Shown here: positions 1 to 7,110 of the stretch, one piece after another | Position numbering within the stretch: the stretch's first letter is position 1 | How the letters are laid out: each line of letters begins with the position of its first letter | Assembly (NCBI GenBank): GCA_036266155.1 | Contig: DATANR010000189.1 | Location: 1-14,118 of the forward strand | Direction: 5' to 3' | Source of the DNA: SIAJ01 sp036266155 | GTDB taxonomy: Bacteria; Planctomycetota; Planctomycetia; Gemmatales; Gemmataceae | DNA length: 14,118 nucleotides | The notes under the pieces: generated by a model | The model's database searches: none | The model's input: the letters and a program-made list of their open reading frames with translations, nothing else | Told to the model about the DNA's origin: nothing | Position numbers and translations under genes: made by a program

Positions 1-108
1 CGTTTGCCCGGCCGTTGGGCAGAACGGGCACGCGGTGACAGCAGCCGGGACCGCAACCAGGGCGGCAAACCCCGCGGTGACGGCGATCAACAGTCGACCC
101 AGGGACAT
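1..108 (-). CDS. secreted CPFC-motif protein, N-terminal fragment
   Basis: Only the first 36 codons are present; the gene runs off the left edge. It starts at ATG 108-106, with a GAGG ribosome-binding motif about 8 nt upstream. The protein begins with a Sec-type signal peptide: one Arg near the N-terminus, a hydrophobic stretch over about residues 6-24, and an Ala-rich end. The mature part then starts with C27-P-F-C30 followed by GQT. From memory, short exported proteins opening with a CPFC motif just after the signal peptide are common and uncharacterised in Planctomycetota. The CxxC could bind metal or be redox active, but no catalytic fold can be judged from 36 residues. It follows the metal-permease and HD genes on the same strand after 142 bp and may have its own promoter. 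The reading frame and signal peptide are clear; the family assignment is tentative. Confidence 0.7.
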   Translation of the reverse strand, partial: MSLGRLLIAVTAGFAALVAVPAAVTACPFCPTAGQT

Positions 109-129
109 GATGGTGTGCCTCGAAAGACA

Positions 130-146
130 ACGGGCCCGCAGCCCGT
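130..146 (-). other. small intergenic hairpin after the HD gene
   Basis: This is a perfect 6-bp inverted repeat (ACGGGC / GCCCGT) with a 5-nt loop. It lies between the HD-domain gene stop (251) and the next start (108). On the minus strand it is followed by TTGTCTTTC, which is only moderately U-rich. It could be a weak terminator or a leader hairpin of the CPFC gene. It sits downstream of the candidate promoter at 171-200, so it would be in the 5' leader of that transcript. Confidence 0.3.
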
Positions 147-170
147 GGATGGTGGCGAGAGTATCCGGAT

Positions 171-200
171 ATTATCCGCAGAGCAACCCGGTTCGGGCAA
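171..200 (-). promoter_or_regulatory. candidate sigma70-type promoter for the CPFC gene
   Basis: On the minus strand, TTGCCC (200-195) and GATAAT (176-171) are separated by 18 nt. They lie about 65 nt upstream of the ATG at 108. A 10-bp perfect palindrome, TATCCGGATA (162-171), overlaps the -10 edge and could be an operator or chance. This is based only on resemblance to the consensus; planctomycete promoters are poorly characterised. Confidence 0.3.
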
Positions 201-250
201 GCGGCGAATGAGCGAGAATGAAAAAAGCTCGGCGAAAGTATGAAGCCGTA

Positions 251-814
251 TTACTCGTCGCCGGCAACCTGAACGATGTCCGTGAACTCCGACAGAAGTT
301 GCCGAACGATGGCCATGGGCTTCACCGCAATGGCTGGGAGGTTTTTCTCGAGCGCTTCGAGGTAATGTCGCGACCGGTCGGCCGTTCGGTCGCGTGCCGT
401 CGCGGAAAGATGCCGACTATCGATCAGGTTGTCGAAGATGTCGGCCAACTTCGCGATTTTGACCGCCGGCCCGGCAGCCGCGAGCGTCGCCATATATGCC
501 GCCTCACGCTTGTCGTCCGGCAAGCGCGTGTCTTTGGACAGATCGGCGACATGCCCCGCGACATTCGTTCCAAAGCGTTCGGCCAGATCGTCAAAGTCGG
601 TCGTCGTGTCCTCGAGCGTGTCGTGCAGCAAGGCGGCGGCCAGGAATTCGGCATCGTCGATGCCAAACATGTGGCGGACGATTAAGCAGACACGAAAGGG
701 ATGTGCTGCGTACGGCGTCTCGCGATCCTTACGCACTTGATGCCGATGGGCGCGCGCGGCGAAGCTGACGGTTTCCAGGAGCGATCGATATTGATCAGCA
801 ACAGAGTCGGTCAC
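251..814 (-). CDS. stand-alone HD-domain hydrolase, RelA/SpoT-type (small alarmone hydrolase-like)
   Basis: This 187-aa protein is likely a metal-dependent phosphohydrolase resembling the (p)ppGpp hydrolase domain of SpoT, or stand-alone Mesh1-like enzymes. Visible motifs are YAAHPFRV with metal-ligand-type H38, LLHDTLEDT with the H64-D65 pair and E68-D69, and KLADIFDNL with D125 and N129, matching the KLAD..N signature of the SpoT HD domain. No synthetase, TGS or ACT domain is present, and the length fits the HD fold alone. The start is GTG (814-812). Its GAGG ribosome-binding motif overlaps the TGA of the preceding gene, with only 6 bp between the two genes, so translational coupling to the metal-associated gene upstream is likely. 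The expected reaction is ppGpp to GDP plus pyrophosphate with Mn2+, but related HD proteins can act on other nucleotides, so the substrate is inferred. The fold assignment is firm. Confidence 0.85.
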   Translation of the reverse strand: MTDSVADQYRSLLETVSFAARAHRHQVRKDRETPYAAHPFRVCLIVRHMFGIDDAEFLAAALLHDTLEDTTTDFDDLAERFGTNVAGHVADLSKDTRLPDDKREAAYMATLAAAGPAVKIAKLADIFDNLIDSRHLSATARDRTADRSRHYLEALEKNLPAIAVKPMAIVRQLLSEFTDIVQVAGDE

Positions 815-820
815 GGATCC

Positions 821-1801
821 TCAGAAGCTCTTGGTATTGGCGACTTTGTCGGTTGGTATGATATCGTCGTTGCTTCGCAGAGTAATCACCGGTATCCATT
901 TGCCGCGCGCATTCTGCTGGAAGGAAATCAACCCTTCCACCTGAACCCAATCCTCCATCTTGAATCCTTGAATTGATTCCGGTGCCAGAATTCGAATCTC
1001 GAGGAGTGTTTCATCAGCGGCACAACACGTGCGATCAACTCGTAACAAAGTGAATTCGCGATCGCTGCTCCGCTCCGGAATGAACTGACCGCGCAAAACG
1101 CCGATATCGCCTTCAAGGGCCTCTTGTCGGACCGGCACCGCTGCCGCCTGAGTCAATTCATTGAATGCCAATAACCTTCGCTCGGGCTGCGTTTTCCGCA
1201 ATGCCTTGGTCAGGGCCGAACCGCCGACCAAATAGGAAACGGCTTGGCGATTCGGGCTCGCTTTGAGGTCACCACCCGTCCCACGGAGCTGGTTCGCCGT
1301 GAGCCCGTCGCGTGGCAATTGCAAGAAGAACAAGAACACAGGAACTGCGATTACCATGTACCGCCATGGCGCCCAGCCGTGGTCGTGCCCGTGATCGTCG
1401 CCGCCGGCGTGTGCATGGTCGTGCCCGCCACCGTGATCATGTCCGCAATCGGCGCCATGCGAATGTTCGTGTCCGCAATCATCGTGTGCATGTTCGTGGC
1501 CGTGGGAGTGCGCGTGCGAGTGTGAATGGACATGGTCATGTCCGGCGGGCGCGGGGACCAGGGCACGACGCGCGCCGGCCAGCTGCCACACGGCGATGGC
1601 GCGCACAAGCACCATGACCAGCAGGGCCGAGCCGCCGAGCATCACGGGAACGAAGAACATCGGCACGAGAATGCGATCCAGGAAGCCAGTGGCGTACATC
1701 ATCACCGCGACCAGGCCGACGCCGCCGCAAGCGAGGATCGTAAAGAGCTGGTCGAGGAAATAAGTTCCTCCCGGTTCGCCATGAGAATGTTCGTGTGCCA
1801 T
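821..1801 (-). CDS. TIGR03943/DUF1980 membrane protein with histidine-rich loop
   Basis: This 326-aa protein is the usual partner of DUF318 permeases (YcgQ/YcgR-type pair). Two membrane segments are at about residues 16-40 and 44-72. A loop over 88-141 carries 21 histidines plus C109 and C119 in two DCGH-type repeats. A third membrane segment at about 147-161 leads to a C-terminal soluble domain with the family signature around C259-C260 (CCAADE) and a WVQVEGL strand at 285-291. The N-terminus also has H3, H5 and H7. The His-rich loop is a likely zinc, nickel or cobalt buffer or delivery segment; this is inferred from composition. The start ATG is preceded by a strong AGGAG motif (1813-1809) next to the stop of the permease gene, so the two are translationally linked. 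The family association is firm, but the transported substrate is unproven. Confidence 0.85.
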   Translation of the reverse strand: MAHEHSHGEPGGTYFLDQLFTILACGGVGLVAVMMYATGFLDRILVPMFFVPVMLGGSALLVMVLVRAIAVWQLAGARRALVPAPAGHDHVHSHSHAHSHGHEHAHDDCGHEHSHGADCGHDHGGGHDHAHAGGDDHGHDHGWAPWRYMVIAVPVFLFFLQLPRDGLTANQLRGTGGDLKASPNRQAVSYLVGGSALTKALRKTQPERRLLAFNELTQAAAVPVRQEALEGDIGVLRGQFIPERSSDREFTLLRVDRTCCAADETLLEIRILAPESIQGFKMEDWVQVEGLISFQQNARGKWIPVITLRSNDDIIPTDKVANTKSF

Positions 1802-1814
1802 CGCGATTCTCCTC

Positions 1815-2825
1815 TCACTGTCCGCTCACGGCGGTCGTTGCCGTCGAATCGGGTTGAAACACCTTGGGCCACAAGTAATGCACCGCCATCGAATAAACGA
1901 AAACCTGGATCGACACGCTCAACACGATGGTCACGATGATGCGCTTGCGGAAGACGCGCGTGAACATCAAGAGCAGCTTGAGGTCAAACATCGGCCCGAG
2001 GACGAGGAATGCGACCTTGGCCGACGGCGCCATCGTTTTGAAGCTCGCGGCCACGAATGCATCGGCTTCGCTGCACAAACACATCGCGACCGCCATCAAC
2101 ATCATGGCGATGATGGTCAAGGCCGGATAACCTTCGGACATCGCTTGCACATCTTCTGGCGTTGGTCCCCAGACCTTGAGGCTGCCGGCGAGGCAGGCGC
2201 CGAGTGTCAGGAAGACCATGATGTCGACAAAATCGTGCAAAGCTGTTTCCGAGATGTTCGCGATCCGCTGGAACAGCGGCCGCTTCTCGCCGGCCCGGCC
2301 GATCGACGGGTGGATTGGGTCGCCTTCGAGGACTTCCAGCATCCCATGATCCGACGGCGGTGCCGCCAGCGGCGTAAGCAGTTTGTTGCCGTACTTGCGA
2401 TACTGAGCCTGAACGATCGATGCCGTGATGACCGCGACGATGAACCCAAGACCAACGCGAAGGCTGACCATTTGCCAGCCGATTCCGTGTGGGTTGAACG
2501 CCGTCCATGTGCTGAGGATTACAATCACGTTGATGATCGGCCCGGCCAGCATGTACGCCACGCATGTACCCAGAGGCAGGCCTTTGCGCAGCAGCCGGCG
2601 CATGACCGGCACGATGCCGCACTCGCACATCGGGAATACGAGCCCGAGCACGGCCCCGATCGAAATGGCCAGGAGTTGGTTTTTCGGCACCAGCTTGGCG
2701 ATCGCCTGCTGTGGAACCACTTCTTCTAGGATGCCCGCGATGATGGCCCCGAGGACCACGAACGGGAACGCCTCCCAGATGATCGACACGAACGTCTTGA
2801 CGAACTGAAAGATGTCTTGTTCCAC
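1815..2825 (-). CDS. DUF318/UPF0718 family permease (YcgR/ArsP-like)
   Basis: This 336-aa polytopic membrane protein has the DUF318 hallmarks: an opening WEAFPFVVLGAIIAG segment (about 17-31), the first-half signature CECGIVPVMRR with C67 and C69, and the second-half CSEADAFVA motif at 251-258 inside a hydrophobic stretch. A hydrophilic loop occupies about 140-195. Members act as permeases; some export methylarsenicals and others pair with TIGR03943 proteins, as here, in predicted metal transport. The open frame extends upstream to 3020 and overlaps the ABC permease, but that extension is Pro/Arg-rich and unlike the family. I placed the start at GTG 2825-2823, with a weak AGGGA motif, so that the protein opens MEQDIFQF just before the first conserved helix. 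The stop is directly followed by the ribosome-binding site of the partner gene. The start codon is the least certain part. Confidence 0.87.
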   Translation of the reverse strand: MEQDIFQFVKTFVSIIWEAFPFVVLGAIIAGILEEVVPQQAIAKLVPKNQLLAISIGAVLGLVFPMCECGIVPVMRRLLRKGLPLGTCVAYMLAGPIINVIVILSTWTAFNPHGIGWQMVSLRVGLGFIVAVITASIVQAQYRKYGNKLLTPLAAPPSDHGMLEVLEGDPIHPSIGRAGEKRPLFQRIANISETALHDFVDIMVFLTLGACLAGSLKVWGPTPEDVQAMSEGYPALTIIAMMLMAVAMCLCSEADAFVAASFKTMAPSAKVAFLVLGPMFDLKLLLMFTRVFRKRIIVTIVLSVSIQVFVYSMAVHYLWPKVFQPDSTATTAVSGQ

Positions 2826-2944
2826 GAGTCCCTGGCGGGTTCGGAGTCGACGCGTGCCTAAAGCAGGTACGCGGGTCGGCAGGCGAGGGTTCGCCCATTC
2901 ACTTAGGCATTGTCCGGGCAGGGCAGGGGGGCTGCAAGGGGGGC

Positions 2945-3883
2945 TCAACCAAGGTGGGCGAACCTTCGGCGGATGGTGGGCCACGTCATCGACAACGCAA
3001 AGAGCAACACGCCCAGGCAAATGATCGTGCCGCTGACGCCGAACTGGCGTGGCTCGCCCCCGATCTGCACGCGTACGCTCGCGCTCAGCATCAGCCCCAA
3101 GAGGCCGACGAGCAGACTGAGCCCGAAGGTATAGCGGAACATCTGTCGCATATTGCCGGCAAGGTTAGTGGCCGTCGCGGCCGGAACGACCAGGAGGGCG
3201 TTGATGAGGAGCACGCCGACCGCCGAGATCGAGAAATTGACAATGAGCGCGAGCAGCAGGATAAACAGGAAATTGTTGGCCGCTGCCTTCACACCGCGCG
3301 ATCGCGCCAGGCTCGGATTGAAGCTGGCGAGGGCAAACTGGTTGTAGCGCCAAATAAAGATGACGCCGGTAATGAGGAAGAGCACGGCGAGCAAGAGCAA
3401 GTCGAACGGCTGGGTCGTGTACGGGCCGCCGAACAGGAATTTCTCGACGTCGAAACCGCGTCCTTTGGGGAACGCTTCCAGCACGATTGCTCCAAAGCCG
3501 AGGGCACCGGCGAAAAACACGCCGATCACTGTATCGCTCGCCAGGGCCGTCCGTTCCCGGACGAACGCGATCCCCGCGCCGATCAACGCCCCGAAACAAG
3601 CCATCACGATCGTCAAAAACGTTGGCAGAAACTCCGAATTGCGCGTGTTGCCCATCGCGAGCCAGATGATGAGCCCCAGGGAAATGCCCGCAAAGGCGCA
3701 GTGGGCCATGGCATCCGAGAAAAAGGCCATCCGGTTGCCGACAACCAGGGCGCCCACCATGCCGCATAGGCCGCCGATCAAGATGATCGCGAGCAGCGCT
3801 GCCAGTTCATAGCCGTGCCAACCCAGCGGCTGGGCCCAGCGTTCGAGAAGGGGGACTTCGAAATTGGCGAGGATGGTTGGCAT
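2945..3883 (-). CDS. ABC-3 family Zn/Mn transporter permease (ZnuB/MntB-like)
   Basis: This 312-aa inner-membrane permease belongs to the zinc/manganese/iron ABC importer family. Supporting motifs are SDAMAHCAFAG (56-66), which matches the family's SDALSHA..PG region, FLFGG at 149-153, and GVLLINALLVVPAATA (223-238). About eight or nine hydrophobic segments are visible and the length is typical. The longest frame starts at a TTG (3898), but ATG at 3883-3881 begins the natural N-terminus and is preferred; neither has a clear ribosome-binding site. A working importer also needs an ATPase and a substrate-binding lipoprotein. Neither is in the window: the upstream gene is an aminotransferase 162 bp away. 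The partners must be encoded elsewhere. It is followed after 119 bp by the DUF318 permease gene. Whether Zn, Mn or Fe is carried cannot be told from the sequence. Confidence 0.9.
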   Translation of the reverse strand: MPTILANFEVPLLERWAQPLGWHGYELAALLAIILIGGLCGMVGALVVGNRMAFFSDAMAHCAFAGISLGLIIWLAMGNTRNSEFLPTFLTIVMACFGALIGAGIAFVRERTALASDTVIGVFFAGALGFGAIVLEAFPKGRGFDVEKFLFGGPYTTQPFDLLLLAVLFLITGVIFIWRYNQFALASFNPSLARSRGVKAAANNFLFILLLALIVNFSISAVGVLLINALLVVPAATATNLAGNMRQMFRYTFGLSLLVGLLGLMLSASVRVQIGGEPRQFGVSGTIICLGVLLFALSMTWPTIRRRFAHLG

Positions 3884-3909
3884 TGGCAATTCAATCAAGC
3901 GAGAAAACG

Positions 3910-4003
3910 CGGCGGAGACCGAATCGCCGCGAGGTCGACGCCGTTTTGGGAGGATGACGGCGTCGACCTCGCTGCGCTTCGGTCTGCGCTTCGGTCTCCG
4001 CCG
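3910..4003. repeat. long imperfect palindrome between aminotransferase and ABC permease
   Basis: Two nested perfect stems are visible. The inner one pairs 3929-3944 with 3957-3972 (16 bp, 12-nt loop). The outer one pairs 3910-3923 with 3990-4003 (14 bp). The two sides of the internal loop differ in length (5 nt against 17 nt) because the right arm carries a 12-bp tandem duplication. Removing one copy gives arms of about 35 bp with two mismatches. On the minus strand the structure follows the aminotransferase stop by 42 nt and is itself followed by CGTTTTCTC. A rho-independent terminator, an mRNA-stabilising hairpin, or a mobile palindromic repeat are all possible. Confidence 0.8.
3973..3996. 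repeat. 12-bp perfect tandem duplication
   Basis: The unit TGCGCTTCGGTC occurs twice, directly adjacent (3973-3984 and 3985-3996), inside the right arm of the surrounding palindrome. Either copy can pair with the left arm at 3917-3923, so the duplication looks like slippage at a hairpin. Confidence 0.9.
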
Positions 4004-4045
4004 TGCTCATACCGTGAACCAATTTGAGCCAATCGCCAAAATTTC

Positions 4046-5506
4046 CTATCGTGCACTCGCCGCCTGCGCCGCCCCGTGATGGCTCGTTCGCCCCAAGGGC
4101 TTCAGCAACTGATGCATCAAGTCCATCGCCGCCTTGGCTTCGGCCACGGTAATCGTCAGCGGCGGCGAGATGCGCACCACTTTCTTCGCGAGCGGCCCGA
4201 GCAGGTGAATGCCTTCGCCGCCATCGCCGCGATAACAGGCCAGCACCATGGCGTTCGCCCAATCAGCGGCTGAATGGCCGGCATGGTCTTGCATCTCCAC
4301 GCCCCAGACCATCCCGCCATTCTCGCCGCGGATGTGGGCCACGCACGGCAACTCTTTCAACCGAATCAGCCCAGCCTCGATGATCGCGGAGGCTTTGCGC
4401 GCTTCGCCGAGCACGTCGCGCGATTCAAACTCATCGAGCGTTGCCAACACCGCGGCACAGCAGAGCGGGTTTGCGCTCCAGGTGTCCGACGCCTCGCCGT
4501 AGTCGAGTGCGGCACACAGGTCTTTGCGACCGACCGCCGCCGCGACCGGTACGCCATTGCCAAGTCCTTTACCTAGTACGACCAGATCGGGTTCGAGTTC
4601 GTAAGTTTCAAACGCGAAGAGTTGTCCGGTCCGCCCGAAGTTGGATTGGACCTCATCCAGAATGAAGACGATGTCCTGCTCACGGCAAAACTGCTGGAGC
4701 ATTTGCAAGTAGGCCTTGGGTGGATGAAACGACCCGCCGCCGCCGAGATAGGGCTCGGTAATCAGCACACCTAACTTGCGACCAAATTGCTTCCGCAAAT
4801 CGTCGAGTTCTTTGCGATAGGGGGCCGGGTCAAACGCGTCGTTGCGGCTGGCGACGTCCATGCACTCGCGCATCGGGAACGAAATGAAGCGCACGCGCGG
4901 GTCACGTTCGGCATCGTGCTCCGTTCCCGTGACCGCGCCGGCGAGCCCCTTCTTGCCGTGAAAACCAAAGCGCGTCGCAATGATGATGGGTCGGGCCTTG
5001 TCGCGTGCCAGACCAGCCCACAGTGCCTTCTGAATTGCTTCCGATCCGGACGCCGACCACAAGACCTGGTGCAATCGGCCCCCGCCCGGCGCACGCCGCA
5101 GTGCGGTCACCAACCGCTTGCTTGCTTCCGTCTCGATGGGCGTCACCGCGTTGTAGGCGGTCATCGGCAGGGCCGCGAAATAGCCGGCCGGAGTCGCACA
5201 TGCTAGCCCACTCCGCGATCCCGTTTGGCTCGCCTCCGCCGCACCGTCAACCGGCCAGCCCATGTAGCGGAAGAAGCGCTTGGTCCAAGTGACCGGGTTG
5301 TGCCCCAGATTCGAAACCAAGACGCCCGACGTGAAGTCATACAACCGGCGGCTTTCCGGCGTCCAGTGATATATGCCTGCGGAACGTGCGAGCACGGCCT
5401 GGCTCGGCGTGAATGTTCGCAACGATTTTGGTTCGAAGCTCGCGGCCGAGGCGCGCTCGGCATTGGAAGCCAATTCAGTCGGATGAACGATGGGAACCGA
5501 AGTCAT
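4046..5506 (-). CDS. class III PLP-dependent aminotransferase
   Basis: This 486-aa cytoplasmic enzyme of the class III (GabT/ArgD/BioA-like) family transfers an amino group between an amine or amino acid and a keto acid using pyridoxal phosphate. Visible landmarks are SASGSEA at 151-157 (phosphate binding), FGFHGK at 180-185, ITEPYLGGGGSF at 249-260, the cofactor-binding FILDEVQSNFGRTG with D284, E285 and Q287, and the Schiff-base lysine K313 in LGKGLGNG. The start ATG 5506-5504 has a GAGGG motif about 9 nt upstream. Length is somewhat above the common 400-460 aa because of an N-terminal extension of about 40 residues. The natural substrate cannot be assigned. The gene lies 259 bp after a Gfo/Idh/MocA gene, so it may or may not share a transcript with it. 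Confidence 0.9.
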   Translation of the reverse strand: MTSVPIVHPTELASNAERASAASFEPKSLRTFTPSQAVLARSAGIYHWTPESRRLYDFTSGVLVSNLGHNPVTWTKRFFRYMGWPVDGAAEASQTGSRSGLACATPAGYFAALPMTAYNAVTPIETEASKRLVTALRRAPGGGRLHQVLWSASGSEAIQKALWAGLARDKARPIIIATRFGFHGKKGLAGAVTGTEHDAERDPRVRFISFPMRECMDVASRNDAFDPAPYRKELDDLRKQFGRKLGVLITEPYLGGGGSFHPPKAYLQMLQQFCREQDIVFILDEVQSNFGRTGQLFAFETYELEPDLVVLGKGLGNGVPVAAAVGRKDLCAALDYGEASDTWSANPLCCAAVLATLDEFESRDVLGEARKASAIIEAGLIRLKELPCVAHIRGENGGMVWGVEMQDHAGHSAADWANAMVLACYRGDGGEGIHLLGPLAKKVVRISPPLTITVAEAKAAMDLMHQLLKPLGRTSHHGAAQAASAR

Positions 5507-5765
5507 ACGGTCGAGCCCTCAACGATGCACAAGAATTCGGGCGAGACCATGTCGGGCTATGTCTGCGGATCAGTGTACGTGTTGCCGCTGCATCTTCCGC
5601 AGGCCTTCGCGCAGAATGGCCGCGACGCGAACTGCTACTTGCCACTTGTTGCACTGATTTCGGCGAGATCGGCAGGGGAGTGGGGACGATTGGCGCGGCC
5701 GCAAGCTGTAAGCCGCGAGCAGATCGGCGACCGCGACCCAGCCTCCCGTTGTTTGTCATCCATGT
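5507..5765. other. intergenic region without recognisable gene
   Basis: This is 259 bp between the oxidoreductase stop and the aminotransferase start. Short open frames on both strands here have no conserved features and arginine/serine-rich composition typical of shadow translation of GC-rich DNA. I see no convincing terminator, promoter or RNA gene. Confidence 0.6.
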
Positions 5766-7040
5766 TCAGACATGACCTGCATAGAGCACTTCGGGTTCAC
5801 CAACGCGAGGTAAAAGAACCAGGCCGCCGCGCGATCCATTCACCTCGACTAGGGCGCCCGGATCGCCGGCGCCATGTCGCTTCAGGATCGCTTCCATCGC
5901 TTGAACGATCGCGACGCAATTGCGGTCGGCCGACAGGTCATTGTAGGTTAGCGCTCGGGCGGCTTTCAGTCGATCGGCGCGTTCCGCAGACGGGCCGCCA
6001 AACTCGACGATCGCGACCTCTTCAAAGAAGCGGCGCAAGATCTCGATGCCATAGCCGCGTTGCGAACGTTCGCCCCACGGTTCGACAAATGTGCCGTTGT
6101 AGTGGTGGTTGGGCGTGTTCTTGAGTTCGCTGGGTGTGCGGCCCTCGACGCACATTTCAACGCCGCGCTTCCGCTGATGGGCGATCCAGACGCCGTTGTC
6201 GAAGCGCAACTGCACCTCCTGGTCAACGTAGCCGGGAAAGTTGTCCGGCGTCACCCAGCTTGTGTGGATATCAAAAGCTGCCTCGCGCCGATCGGGGTGG
6301 ATGTAAACAACTTGAAGCTGCACTGAGTCCCACGTCGGGCCCTCAGCTGGCCCGGCAAGGCCCCGCTGACCCGTCGCGGTGACGCGGCTTAACTTCCACG
6401 TTGGTCCGAACGTGAAGTCAATTAGCTTCAAATAGTGAACAGCGACATAGGTGCCCGGATTGCGGCCCGTCAACCATTCCGCGAATTGCGCTCCGCTGAT
6501 GGACTTCGGTTCCAACAGCGAACAATAGCCGTTGTTCACATGTTGAAGGACGCCATCCGCCACGTGAGTCCGCAGCTTCTTGTGATCGGGATCGGCGAGC
6601 TTGTGATAGACGACCTTGGCCAGCACGCCGTTCGTCTCGGCAAGGCGCTGCAGCTCGTCCAGCTCGCCAAGGATCAAGACAGACGGCTTTTCGATCAGTA
6701 CGTGTTTGCCCGCCGCGAGCGCCCGCCGGGCCGGCTCGAAGTGCCGATCGTCCGGCGTGGCAATGCAAACAACGTCAATGCCGGAAGCCACAAGCTGCCC
6801 GACGGAGTCAGCTCCGGAGTAGCTGCGGAAGGGTGGGAGAGATTGTGCGAGTGATGTGCGGTAGCGCTCCGCCCGGCTTCCGGTACGCGATGCGACCGCG
6901 CTCAGTTCCACTTCGACGAGCCCAGTATCGCGTTGAAACAACCCGTCGCGATGAACGGCCTCGAACATCGGCCGATAGGTCTCGTCGAAGATCATGCCCA
7001 GGCCGACCATGCCGGCCCGGAGACGTCTGGAGTCGCTCAT
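5766..7040 (-). CDS. Gfo/Idh/MocA family oxidoreductase
   Basis: This 424-aa NAD(P)-dependent dehydrogenase is of the glucose-fructose oxidoreductase / inositol dehydrogenase family. The N-terminal Rossmann fold shows GMVGLGMIFDE (10-20) as the nucleotide-binding loop, IDVVCIATPDDRH at about 88-100, and the family lysine motif EKP (E117-K118-P119). The C-terminal alpha/beta domain contains VHYLKLIDF (201-209), with H202 near the usual catalytic position. No Tat or Sec signal is present, unlike many planctomycete paralogues, so it is probably cytoplasmic. Typical substrates are sugars, inositols or sugar acids; the specific one cannot be read. The start ATG 7040-7038 has no clear ribosome-binding site. 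The gene is preceded by a 303-bp regulatory-looking region and followed 259 bp later by an aminotransferase. The family is certain, the substrate unknown. Confidence 0.92.
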   Translation of the reverse strand: MSDSRRLRAGMVGLGMIFDETYRPMFEAVHRDGLFQRDTGLVEVELSAVASRTGSRAERYRTSLAQSLPPFRSYSGADSVGQLVASGIDVVCIATPDDRHFEPARRALAAGKHVLIEKPSVLILGELDELQRLAETNGVLAKVVYHKLADPDHKKLRTHVADGVLQHVNNGYCSLLEPKSISGAQFAEWLTGRNPGTYVAVHYLKLIDFTFGPTWKLSRVTATGQRGLAGPAEGPTWDSVQLQVVYIHPDRREAAFDIHTSWVTPDNFPGYVDQEVQLRFDNGVWIAHQRKRGVEMCVEGRTPSELKNTPNHHYNGTFVEPWGERSQRGYGIEILRRFFEEVAIVEFGGPSAERADRLKAARALTYNDLSADRNCVAIVQAMEAILKRHGAGDPGALVEVNGSRGGLVLLPRVGEPEVLYAGHV

Positions 7041-7110
7041 CCGGCCAATGATACCGACGCGGGTTCGCCAATCTACCGCGGAAACAATGCGGAAACGAGT
7101 TCGCGTCTAC

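Noticed and set aside
4..243. 79-codon plus-strand frame at the left edge
   Set aside because: Its translation is Gly/Arg/Asp-rich and lies opposite a minus-strand start with signal peptide and ribosome-binding site.
1379..1540. repetitive DNA that might be read as a tandem-repeat or CRISPR-like array
   Set aside because: The repetition comes from His-codon alternation (HxH) in the TIGR03943 gene. Unit length and spacing are irregular, so there is no array.
1854..2729. 291-codon plus-strand frame opposite the DUF318 permease
   Set aside because: The His/Asp/Arg-rich translation is the typical antisense image of a membrane protein; the minus strand carries clear family motifs.
1984..2898. 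304-codon minus-strand frame overlapping the DUF318 permease
   Set aside because: It is in another frame of the same strand with no hydrophobic segments or motifs, and it is fully covered by the recognised permease.
2851..2909. small hairpins in the gap between the ABC and DUF318 permease genes
   Set aside because: Stems of 5-9 bp with mismatches compete with each other, and none is followed by a U tract; this is at the level expected by chance in GC-rich DNA.
2826..3020. N-terminal extension of the DUF318 permease frame
   Set aside because: The extra 65 codons are Pro/Arg-rich, run back into the ABC permease gene and do not resemble the family. The GTG at 2825 sits just before the first conserved helix.
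2954..3769. 271-codon plus-strand frame opposite the ABC permease
   Set aside because: The charged, Glu/Arg-rich antisense translation has no recognisable domain.
3891..4010. 39-aa minus-strand small frame beginning MSTAETEAQTEAQ
   Set aside because: It is almost entirely the translation of the palindrome and its tandem duplication, which explains the internal repeat, and it has no clear ribosome-binding site.
5225..6124. 299-codon plus-strand frame across the aminotransferase-oxidoreductase gap
   Set aside because: It overlaps two well-supported minus-strand genes and has Arg/Ser-rich composition without motifs; the part in the gap alone shows nothing gene-like.
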